Below, piece by piece: positions 1 to 10,748 of a DNA stretch of 64,000 bases. Position numbers and translations under genes: made by a program. Within the stretch, counting starts at the first letter, position 1; every line of letters starts with the position of its first letter. Source of the DNA: Metallyticus violacea (taxonomy: Eukaryota > Arthropoda > Insecta > Mantodea > Metallyticidae); assembly GCA_030762175.1 (NCBI GenBank), contig CM060834.1, positions 66,445,501-66,509,500 on the forward strand, written 5' to 3'. The notes beneath the pieces are model-generated. The model searched no databases and had not been told where the DNA came from. It worked only from the letters and a program-made list of their open reading frames with translations.

Positions 1-410
1 CCTTAGACAAGCATATTATGCGCAAAGAATCTCGAAAAGAAAAAAAATTTTTTTCGAAGTTTGGAAACTTCGTTAGAATCACTTTTTTTCCGTTCTTATT
101 TGAGATAACTGGTTCTCTTTCATTATACTAGTTTGATAGCCTCAGAAAAGCATATTATGCGCAAAGAATCTCGAAAAGAAAAAATTTTTTTTTCGAAGAT
201 TGGAAACCTCGTTAGAATCACTTTTTTTCCGTTCTTATTTGAGATAACTTGTTCTCTTTCATTATACTTGTTTGATAGCCTTAGACAAGCATATTATGCG
301 CAAAGAATCTCGAAAAGAAAAAAAATTTTTTTCGAAGTTTGGAAACTTCGTTAGAATCACTTTTTTTCCGTTCTTATTTGAGATAACTTGTTCTCTTTCA
401 TTATACTAGT
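1..410 (+). repeat. Left-edge monomers
   Basis: About three monomers of the satellite with the alternating TAGACAAG and CAGAAAAG/GATTGG types, cut by the window edge. They do not continue the A1/A2 match: the expected partner near 44156-44565 is a different monomer series, with CCCCAGAC at 44294. Confidence 0.85.
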
Positions 411-484
411 TTGATAGCCTTAGACAAGCATATTATGCGCAAAGAATCTCGAAAAGAAAAAAATTTTTTTTCGAAGTTTGGAAA

Positions 485-501
485 CTTCGTTGGAATCACT
501 T
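485..501 (+). other. CENP-B-box-like half-motif (best match form)
   Basis: The sequence CTTCGTTGGAATCACTT matches the first 11 positions of the mammalian CENP-B box consensus (YTTCGTTGGAARCGGGA) and also its C at position 13. The GGG of the right half is absent. Most monomers carry TTCGTTAGAA instead, one base further away. CENP-B binding needs the TTCG, A and CGGG core bases, so real binding by a canonical CENP-B is doubtful. The likeness may be convergent or accidental. Confidence 0.35.
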
Positions 502-1318
502 TTTTTCCGTTCTTATTTAAGATTACTGGTTCTCTTTCATTATACAAGTTTGATAGCCTCAGACAAGCATATTATGCGCAAAGAATGTCGAAAAGAAAAA
601 AATTTTATTTCGAAGTTTGGAAACATCGTTAGAATCACTTTTTTTCCGTTCTTATTTGAGATAACTGGTTCTCTTTCATTATACTAGTTTGATAGCCTCA
701 GAGAAGCATATTATGCGCAAAGAATCTCTAAAAGAAAAAATTTTTTTTTCGAAGTTTGGAAACTTCGTTAGAATAACTTTTTTTCCGTTCTTATTTGAGA
801 TAACTGGTTCTCCTTCATTATACTAGTTTGATAGCCTCAGAAAAGCATAGGTATGCGCAAAGAATCTCGAAAAGAAAAAAATTTTTTTTCGAAGTTTGGA
901 AACTTCGTTAGAATCACTTTTTTTCCGTTCTTATTTGAGATAACTGGTTCTCTTTCATTATACTAGTTTGATAGCCTTAGACAAGCATATTATGCGCAAA
1001 GAATCTCGAAAAGAAAAAAATTTTTTTTCGAAGTTTGGAAACTTCCTTAGAATCACTTTTTTTCCATTCTTATTTGAGATAACTTGTTCTCTTTCATTAT
1101 ACTTGTTTGATAGCCTTAGACAAGCATATTATGCGCAAAGAATCTCGAAAAGAAAAAAATTTTTTTTCGAAGTTTGGAAACTTCGTTAGAATCACTTTTT
1201 TTCTGTTCTTATTTGAGATAACTTGTTCTCTTTCATTATACTAGTTTGATAGCCTTAGACAAGCATAATATGCGAAAGAATCTCGAAAAGAAAAAAATTT
1301 TTTTTCGAAGTTTGGAAA

Positions 1319-1335
1319 CTTCGTTGGAATCACTT
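1319..1335 (+). other. CENP-B-box-like half-motif, second copy in A1
   Basis: This is the same CTTCGTTGGAATCACTT form as at 485. It sits in the monomer followed by the TATACAAGTTTG variant, so the two form one HOR position repeated six monomers apart. Confidence 0.35.
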
Positions 1336-1489
1336 TTTTTCCGTTCTTATTTAAGATTACTGGTTCTCTTTCATTATACAAGTTTGATAGCCTCAGACAA
1401 GCATATTATGCGCAAAGAATGTCGAAAAGAAAAAAATTTTATTTCGAAGTTCGAAACTTCGTTAGAATCACTTTTTTTCCGTTCTTATT

Positions 1490-3705
1490 TGAGATAACTG
1501 GTTCTCTTTCATTATACTAGTTTGATAGCCTCAGAGAAGCATATTATGCGCAAAGAATCTCTAAAAGAAAAAATTTTTTTTTCGAAGTTTGGAAACTTCG
1601 TTAGAATAACTTTTTTTCCGTTCTTATTTGAGATAACTGGTTCTCCTTCATTATACTAGTTTGATAGCCTCAGAAAAGCATAGGTATGCGCAAAGAATCT
1701 CGAAAGAAAAAAATTTTTTTTCGAAGTTTGGAAACTTCGTTAGAATCACTTTTTTTCCGTTCTTATTTGAGATAACTGGTTTTCCTTCATTATACTAGTT
1801 TGATAGCCTTAGACAAGCATATTATGCGCAAAGAATCTCGAAAAGAAAAAAATTTTTTTTCGAAGTTTGGAAACTTCGTTAGAATCACTTTTTTTCCGTT
1901 CTTATTTGAGATAACTGGTTCTCTTTCATTATACTACTTTGATAGCCTCAGAAAAGCATATTATGCGCAAAGAATCTCGAAAAGAAAAATATTTTTTTTC
2001 GAAGATTGGAAACCTCGTTAGAATCACTTTTTTTCCGTTCTTATTTGAGATAACTGGTTCTCTTTCATTATACTAGTTTGATAGCCTCAGACAAGCATAT
2101 TATGCGCAAAGAATCTCGAAAAGAAAAAATTTTTTTTCGAAGTTTGGAAACTTCCTTAGAATCACTTTTTTTCCGTTCTTATTTAAGATTACTGGTTCTC
2201 TTTCATTATACTAGTTTGATAGCCTCAGACAAGCATATTATGCGCAAAGAATCTCGAAAAGAAAAAAATTTTTTTTCGAAGTTTGGAAAATTCGTTAGAA
2301 TCACTTTTTTTCCGTTCTTATTTGAGATAACTTGATCTCTTTCATTATACTAGTTTGATAGCCTTAGACAAGCATATTATGCGCAAAGAATCTCGAAAAG
2401 AAAAAAAATTTTTTTCGAAGTTTGGAAACTTCGTTAGAATCACTTTTTTTCCGTTCTTATTTGAGATAACTGGTTCTCTTTCATTATACTAGTTTGATAG
2501 CCTCAGAAAAGCATATTATGCGCAAAGAATCTCGAAAAGAAAAAATTTTTTTTTCGAAGATTGGAAACCTCGTTAGAATCACTTTTTTTCCGTTCTTATT
2601 TGAGATAACTGGTTCTCTTTCATTATACTAGTTTGATAGCCTCAGACAAGCATATTATGCGCAAAGAATCTCGAAAAGAAAAAAAATTTTTTTCGAAGTT
2701 TGGAAACTTCCTTAGAATCACATTTTTTCCATTCTTATTTGAGATAACTTGTTCTCTTTCATTATACTAGTTTGATAGCCTTAGACAAGCATATTATGCG
2801 CAAAGAATCTCGAAAAGAAAAAAATTTTTTTTCGAAGTTTGGAAACTTCGTTAGAATCACTTTTTTTCCGTTCTTATTTGAGATAACTGGTTCTCTTTCA
2901 TTATACTAGTTTGAGAGCCTCAGAAAAGCATATTATGCGCAAAGAATCTCGAAAAGAAAAAAATTTTTTTTCGAAGATTGGAAAGCTCGTTAGAATCACT
3001 TTTTTTCCGTTCTTATTTGAGATAACTGGTTCTCTTTCATTATACTAGCCTGAGACAAGCATATTATGCGCAAAGAATCTCGAAAAGAAAAAAATTTTTT
3101 TTCGAAGTTTGGAAACTTCCTTAGAATCACTTTTTTTCCATTCTTATTTGAGATAACTTGTTCTCTTTCATTATACTTGTTTGATAGCTTTAGACAAGCA
3201 TATTATGCGCAAAGAATCTCGAAAAGAAAAAAATTTTTTTTCGAAGTTTGGAAACTTCGTTAGAATCACTTTTATTCCGTTCTTATTTAAGATTACTGGT
3301 TCTCTTTCATTATACTAGTTTGATAGCCTCAGAAAAGCATATTATGGGCAAAGAATCTCTAAAAGAAAAATTTTTTTTTTCGAAGTTTGGAAACTTCGTT
3401 AGAATCACTTTTTTTCCGTTCTTATTTGAGATAACTGGTTCTCTTTCATTATACTAGTTTGATAGCCTCACAAAAGCATAGGTATGCGCAAAGAATTTCG
3501 AAAAGAAAAAAATTTTTTTTCGAAGTTTGGAAACTTCGTTAGAATCACTTTTTTTCCGTTCTTATTTGAGATAACTGGTTCTCTTTCATTATACTAGTTT
3601 GATAGCCTCAGACAAGCATATTATGCGCAAAGAATCTCGAAAAGAAAAAAATTTTTTTTCGAAGTTTGGAAAGTTCCTTAGAATCACTTTTTTTCCATTC
3701 TTATT
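1490..3705 (+). repeat. 16-monomer HOR, 2216 bp, copy 1
   Basis: It matches the next 2216 bp marker for marker: the CATAGGTATG monomer, the TATACTACTTTG junction, the ACTTGATCTC monomer, the 8-base-shortened TATACTAGCCTGAG monomer and the CTCACAAAAGC monomer. The length is 16 x 139 minus the 8-bp deletion. The edges are approximate, lying in a shared GAGATAAC stretch. Confidence 0.85.
3041..3060 (+). repeat. Shortened monomer junction (8 bp missing)
   Basis: TATACTAG runs directly into CCTGAGACAAGC, so TTTGATAG (or an equivalent 8-bp frame) is missing. The same lesion recurs near 5257-5276 and near 47335-47355, which tags the three copies of the 16-mer HOR as one lineage. Confidence 0.9.
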
Positions 3706-5921
3706 TGAGATAACTGGTTCTCTTTCATTATACTAGTTTGATAGCCTCAGAGAAGCATATTATGCGCAAAGAATCTCTAAAAGAAAAAAATTTTTTTTCG
3801 AAGTTTGGAAACTTCGTTAGAATAACTTTTTTTCCGTTCTTATTTGAGATAACTGGTTCTCCTTCATTATACTAGTTTGATAGCCTCAGAAAAGCATAGG
3901 TATGCGCAAAGAATCTCGAAAGAAAAAAATTTTTTTTCGAAGTTTGGAAACTTCGTTAGAATCACTTTTTTTCCGTTCTTATTTGAGATAACTGGTTTTC
4001 TTTCATTATACTAGTTTGATAGCCTTAGACAAGCATATTATGCGCAAAGAATCTCGAAAAGAAAAAAATTTTTTTTCGAAGTTTGGAAACTTCGTTAGAA
4101 TCACTTTTTTTCCGTTCTTATTTGAGATAACTGGTTCTCTTTCATTATACTACTTTGATAGCCTCAGAAAAGCATATTATGCGCAAAGAATCTCGAAAAG
4201 AAAAATATTTTTTTTCGAAGATTGGAAACCTCGTTAGAATCACTTTTTTTCCGTTCTTATTTGAGATAACTGGTTCTCTTTCATTATACTAGTTTGATAG
4301 CCTCAGACAAGCATATTATGCGCAAAGAATCTCGAAAAGAAAAAATTTTTTTTCGAAGTTTGGAAACTTCCTTAGAATCACTTTTTTTCCGTTCTTATTT
4401 AAGATTACTGGTTCTCTTTCATTATACTAGTTTGATAGCCTCAGACAAGCATATTATGCGCAAAGAATCTCGAAAAGAAAAAAATTTTTTTTCGAAGTTT
4501 GGAAAATTCGTTAGAATCACTTTTTTTCCGTTCTTATTTGAGATAACTTGATCTCTTTCATTATACTAGTTTGATAGCCTTAGACAAGCATATTATGCGC
4601 AAAGAATCTCGAAAAGAAAAAAAATTTTTTTCGAAGTTTGGAAACTTCGTTAGAATCACTTTTTTTCCGTTCTTATTTGAGATAACTGGTTCTCTTTCAT
4701 TATACTAGTTTGATAGCCTCAGAAAAGCATATTATGCGCAAAGAATCTCGAAAAGAAAAAATTTTTTTTTCGAAGATTGGAAACCTCGTTAGAATCACTT
4801 TTTTTCCGTTCTTATTTGAGATAACTGGTTCTCTTTCATTATACTAGTTTGATAGCCTCAGACAAGCATATTATGCGCAAAGAATCTCGAAAAGAAAAAA
4901 ATTTTTTTTCGAAGTTTGGAAACTTCCTTAGAATCACATTTTTTCCATTCTTATTTGAGATAACTTGTTCTCTTTCATTATACTAGTTTGATAGCCTTAG
5001 ACAAGCATATTATGCGCAAAGAATCTCGAAAAGAAAAAAATTTTTTTTCGAAGTTTGGAAACTTCGTTAGAATCACTTTTTTTCCGTTCTTATTTGAGAT
5101 AACTGGTTCTCTTTCATTATACTAGTTTGAGAGCCTCAGAAAAGCATATTATGCGCAAAGAATCTCGAAAAGAAAAAAATTTTTTTTCGAAGATTGGAAA
5201 GCTCGTTAGAATCACTTTTTTTCCGTTCTTATTTGAGATAACTGGTTCTCTTTCATTATACTAGCCTGAGACAAGCATATTATGCGCAAAGAATCTCGAA
5301 AAGAAAAAAATTTTTTTTCGAAGTTTGGAAACTTCCTTAGAATCACTTTTTTTCCATTCTTATTTGAGATAACTTGTTCTCTTTCATTATACTTGTTTGA
5401 TAGCTTTAGACAAGCATATTATGCGCAAAGAATCTCGAAAAAAAAAAAATTTTTTTTCGAAGTTTGGAAACTTCGTTAGAATCACTTTTATTCCGTTCTT
5501 ATTTAAGATTACTGGTTCTCTTTCATTATACTAGTTTGATAGCCTCAGAAAAGCATATTATGCGCAAAGAATCTCTAAAAGAAAAATTTTTTTTTTCGAA
5601 GTTTGGAAACTTCGTTAGAATCACTTTTTTTCCGTTCTTATTTGAGATAACTGGTTCTCTTTCATTATACTAGTTTGATAGCCTCACAAAAGCATAGGTA
5701 TGCGCAAAGAATTTCGAAAAGAAAAAAATTTTTTTTCGAAGTTTGGAAACTTCGTTAGAATCACTTTTTTTCCGTTCTTATTTGAGATAACTGGTTCTCT
5801 TTCATTATACTAGTTTGATAGCCTCAGACAAGCATATTATGCGCAAAGAATCTCGAAAAGAAAAAAATTTTTTTTCGAAGTTTGGAAAGTTCCTTAGAAT
5901 CACTTTTTTTCCATTCTTATT
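3706..5921 (+). repeat. 16-monomer HOR, 2216 bp, copy 2
   Basis: This is a tandem copy of 1490-3705. Small differences separate the two: GGGCAAAG (3346) against GCGCAAAG, and AAAAAAAAAAAATT near 5440 against AAAAGAAAAAAATT. Only one copy exists in the paired block A2 (45784-47999), so this copy was gained in A1 or lost in A2. Confidence 0.85.
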
Positions 5922-6900
5922 TGAGATAACTTGTTCTCTTTCATTATACTTGTTTGATAGCCTTAGACAAGCATATTATGCGCAAAGAATCTCGAAAAGA
6001 AAAAAATTTTTTTTCGAAGTTTGGAAACTACGTTAGAATCACTTTTTTTCCGTTCTTATTTAAGATTACTGGTTCTCTTTCATTATACTAGTTTGATAGC
6101 CTCAGACAAGCATATTATGCGCAAAGAATCTCGAAAAGAAAAAAATTTTTTTTTGAAGATTGGAAACCTCGTTAGAATCACTTTTTTTCCGTTCTTATTT
6201 GAGATAACTGGTTCTCTTTCATTATACTAGTTTGATAGCCTCAGACAAGCATATTATGCGCAAAGAATCTCGAAAAGAAAAAAATTTTTTTTCGAAGTTT
6301 GGAAACTTCGTTAGAATCACTTTTTTTCCGTTCTTATTTGAGATAACTTGTTCTCTTTCATTATACTAGTTTGATAGCCTTAGACAAGCATATTATGCGC
6401 AAAGAATCTCGAAAAGAAAAAAATTTTTTTTCGAAGTTTGGAAACTTCGTTAGAATCACTTTTTTTCCGTTCTTATTTAAGATTACTGGTTCTCTTTCAT
6501 TATACTAGTTTGATAGCCTCAGACAAGCATATTATGCGCAAAGAATCTCGAAAAGAAAAAAATTTTTTTTCGAAGTTGGGAAACTTCGTTAGAATCACTT
6601 TTTTTCCGTTCTTATTTGAGATAACTTGTTCTCTTTCATTATACTAGTTTGATAGCCTTAGACAAGCATATTATGCGCAAAGAATCTCGAAAAGAAAAAA
6701 AATTTTTTTCGAAGTTTGGAAACTTCGTTAGAATCACTTTTTTTCCGTTCTTATTTGAGATAACTGGTTCTCTTTCATTATACTAGTTTGATAGTCTCAG
6801 ACCAGCATATTATGCGCAAAGAATCTCGAAAAGAAAAAAAATTTTTTTCGAAGTTTGGAAACTTCCTTAGAATCACTTTTTTTCCATTCTTATTTGAGAT

Positions 6901-6925
6901 AACTTGTTCTCTACTAGTTTGATAG
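6901..6925 (+). repeat. Shortened monomer junction (8 bp missing, TTCATTAT lost)
   Basis: GTTCTCT joins directly to ACTAGTTTG, without the usual TTCATTAT. It occurs in the monomer after the AGTCTCAGACC variant. The identical lesion in the same context is at 49811-49835 in A2. Confidence 0.9.
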
Positions 6926-9900
6926 CCTTAGACAAGCATATTATGCGCAAAGAATCTCGAAAAGAAAAAAATTTTTTTTCGAAGTTTGGAAACTTCGTTA
7001 GAATCACTTTTTTTCCGTTCTTATTTAAGATAACTTTTTCTCTTTCATTATACTAGTTTGATAGCCTGAGACAAGCATATTATGCGCAAAGAATCTCGAA
7101 AAGAAAAAAATTTTTTTTCGAAGTTTGGAAACTTCCTTAGAATCACTTTTTTTCCATTCTTATTTGAGATAACTTGTTCTCTTTCATTATACTTGTTTGA
7201 TAGCTTTAGACAAGCATATTATGCGCAAAGAATCTCGAAAAGAAAAAAATTTTTTTTCGAAGTTTGGAAACTTCGTTAGAATCACTTTTTTTCCGTTCTT
7301 ATTTAAGATTACTGGTTCTCTTTCATTATACTAGTTTGATAGCCTCAGAAAAGCATATTATGCGCAAAGAATCTCTAAAAGAAAAAATTTTTTTTTCGAA
7401 GTTTGGAAACTTCGTTAGAATCACTTTTTTTCCGTTCTTATTTGAGATAACTTGTTCTCTTTCATTATACTAGTTTGATAGCCTCAGAAAAGCATAGGTA
7501 TGCGCAAAGAATTTCGAAAAGAAAAAAATTTTTTTTCGAAGTTTGGAAACTTCGTTAGAATCACTTTTTTTCCGTTCTTATTTAAGATTACTGGTTCTCT
7601 TTCATTATACTAGTTTGATAGCCTCAGACAAGCATATTATGCGCAAAGAATCTCGAAAAGAAAAAAATTTTTTTTCGAAGTTTGGAAACTTCGTTAGAAT
7701 CACCTTTTTTCCGTTCTTATTTGAGATAACTTGTTCTCTTTCATTATACTAGTTTGATAGCCTCAGAAACGCATATTATGCGCAAAGAATCTCGAAAAGA
7801 AAAAATTTTTTTTTCGAAGATTGAAAACCTCGTTAGAATCACTTTTTTTCCGTTCTTATTTGAGATAACTGGTTCTCTTTCATTATACTAGTTTGATAGC
7901 CTCAGACAAGCATATTATGCGCAAAGAATCTCGAAAAGAAAAAAAATTTTTTTCGAAGTTTGGAAACTTCCTTAGAATCACTTTTTTTCCATTCTTATTT
8001 GAGATAACTTGTTCTCTTTCATTATACTAGTTTGATAGCCTTAGACAAGAATATTATGCGCAAAGAATCTCGAAAAGAAAAAAATTTTTTTTCGAAGTTT
8101 GGAAACTTCGTTAGAATCACTTTTTTCCGTTCTTATTTAAGATAATTTGTTCTCTTTCATTATACTAGTTTGATAGCCTTAGACAAGCATATTATGCGCA
8201 AAGAATCTCGAAAAGAAAAAAATTTTTTTCGAAGTTTGGAAACTTCGTTAGAATCACTTTTTTTCCGTTCTTATTTGAGATAACTGGTTCTCTTTCATTA
8301 TACTAGTTTGAGAGCCTCAGAAAAGCTTATTATGCGCAAAGAATCTCGAAAAGAAAAAAATTTTTTTTCGAAGATTGGAAACCTCGTTAGAATCACTTTT
8401 TTTCCGTTCTTATTTGAGATAACTGGTTCTCTTTCATTATACTAGTTTGATAGCCTCAGACAAGCATATTATGCGCAAAGAATCTCGAAAAGAAAAAAAT
8501 TTTTTTTCGAAGTTTGGAAACTTCCTTAGAATCACTTTTTATCCATTCTTATTTGAGATAACTTGTTCTCTTTCATTATACTAGTTTGATAGCCTTAGAC
8601 AAGCATATTATGCGCAAAGAATCTCGAAAAGAAAAAAATTTTTTTTCGAAGTTTGGAAACTTCGTTAGAATCCTTTTTTTTCCGTTCTTATATAAGATAA
8701 CTTGTTCTCTTTCATTATACTAGTTTGATAGCCTGAGACAAGCATATTATGCGCAAAGAATCTCGAAAAGAAAAAAATTTTTTTTCGAAGTTTGGAAACT
8801 TCGTTAGAATCACTTTTTTTCCGTTCTTATTTGAGATAACTGGTTCTCTTTCATTATACTAGTTTGATAGCCTCAGAAAAGCATATTATGCGCAAAGAAT
8901 CTCGAAAAGAAAAAAATTTTTTTTCAAAGATTGGAAACCTCGTTAGAATCACTTTTTTTCCGTTCTTATTTGAGATAACTGGTTCTCTTTCATTATACTA
9001 GTTTGATAGCCTCAGACAAGCATATTATGCGCAAAGAATCTCGAAAAGAAAAAAATTTTTTTTCGAAGTATGGAAACTTCCTTAGAATCACTTTTTTTCC
9101 ATTCTTATTTGAGATAACTTGTTCTCTTTCATTATACTAGTTTGATAGCCTTAGACAAGCATATTATGCGCAGAGAATCTCGAAAAGAAAAAACTTTTTT
9201 TTCGAAGTTTGGAAACTTCGTTAGAATCACTTTTTTTCCGTTCTTATTTGAGATAACTGGTTCTCTTTCATTATACTAGTTTGATAGCCTCAGACAAGCA
9301 TATTATGCGCAAAGAATCTCGAAAAGAAAAAAATTTTTTTTCGAAGTTTGGAAACTTCGTTAGAATCACTGTTTTTCCGTTCTTATTTGAGATAACTTGT
9401 TCTCTTTCATTATACTAGTTTGATAGCCTTAGACAAGCATATTATGCGCAAAGAATGTCGAAAAGAAAAAAATTTTTTTTCGAAGTTTGGAAACTTCGTT
9501 AGAATCACTTTTTTTCCGTTCTTATTTGAGATAACTGGTTCTCTTTCATTATACTACTTTGATAGCCTCAGAAAAGCATATTATGCGCAAAGAATCTCGA
9601 AAAGAAAAATATTTTTTTTCGAAGATTGGAAACCTCGTTAGAATCACTTTTTTTCCGTTCTTATTTGAGATAACTGGTTCTCTTTCATTATACTAGTTTG
9701 ATAGCCTCAGACAAGCATATTATGCGCAAAGAATCTCGAAAAGAAAAAAATATTTTTTCGAAGTTTGGAAACTTCGTTAGAATCACTTTTTTTCCGTTCT
9801 TATTTGAGATAACTGGTTCTCTTTCATTATACTAGTTTGAGAGCCTCAGAAAAGCATATTATGCGCAAAGAATCTCGAAAAGAAAAAAATTTTTTTTAGA

Positions 9901-10707
9901 AGTTTGGAAACTTCGTTAGAATCACTTTTTTTCCGTTCTTATTTAAGATTACTGGTTCTCTTTCATTATACTAATTTGATAGCCTCAGAAAAGCATATTA
10001 TGCGCAAAGAATCTCTAAAAGAAAAAATTTTTTTTTCGAAGTTTGGAAACTTCGTTAGAATCACTTTTTTTCCGTTCTTATTTGAGATAACTGGTTCTCT
10101 TTCATTATACTAGTTTGATAGCCTCAGAAAAGCATATTATGCGCAAAGAATCTCGAAAAGAAAAAAATTTTTTTTCGAAGATTGGAAACCTCGTTAGAAT
10201 CACTTTTTTTCCGTTCTTATTTGAGATAACTGGTTCTCTTTCATTATACTAGTTTGATAGCCTCAGACAAGCATATTATGCGCAAAGAATCTCGAAAAGA
10301 AAAAAAATTTTTTTCGAAGTTTGGAAACTTCCTTAGAATCACTTTTTTTCCATTCTTATTTGAGATAACTTGTTCTCTTTCATTATACTAGTTTGATAGC
10401 CTTAGACAAGCATATTATGCGCAAAGAATCTCGAAAAGAAAAAAATTTTTTTTCGAAGTTTGGAAACTTCGTTAGAATCACTTTTTTCCGTTCTTATTTA
10501 AGATAACTTGTTCTCTTTCATTATACTAGTTTGATAGCCTTAGACAAGCATATTATGCGCAAAGAATCTCGAAAAGAAAAAAATTTTTTTTCGAAGTTTG
10601 GAAACTTCGTTAGAATCACTTTTTTTCCGTTCTTATTTGAGATAACTGGTTCTCTTTCATTATACTAGTTTGATAGCCTCAGACAAGCATATTATGCGCA
10701 AAGAATC

Positions 10708-10733
10708 TCGAAAAGAAAAAAATTTTTTTTCGA
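10708..10733. other. A/T-run dyad (TCGA-flanked), example of a per-monomer element
   Basis: TCGAAAA is followed by G, seven A, eight T and CGA. The arms TCGAAAA and TTTTCGA are inverted repeats around an A-then-T run. The run is 15 nt in most monomers, with the A-to-T switch at different points (A7T8 here, A8T7 at 49-56, A6T9 elsewhere). Such A-tract/T-tract junctions are known to curve or stiffen DNA and to disfavour nucleosomes. A role here in nucleosome phasing is inference. Confidence 0.7.
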
Positions 10734-10748
10734 AGTTTGGAAACTTCG
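10731..10748. other. 18-bp perfect dyad CGAAGTTT-GG-AAACTTCG
   Basis: The two 8-nt arms are exact reverse complements separated by GG, and the first three bases overlap the preceding A/T dyad. It occurs intact in most monomers. One common monomer type has CGAAGATTGGAAACCTCG, which breaks two pairs. Another has CTTCCTT, which breaks the outermost pair. The symmetry is therefore not strictly maintained. It could be a protein-binding palindrome or a small cruciform, or a chance property of the ancestral unit. Confidence 0.6.

Noticed and set aside
10731..10748. Conserved RNA or cruciform hairpin maintained by selection
   Set aside because: The common variants CGAAGATTGGAAACCTCG and GGAAAGCTCG break pairs without compensating changes, so selection for base pairing is not supported. 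Only the symmetry itself is reported.
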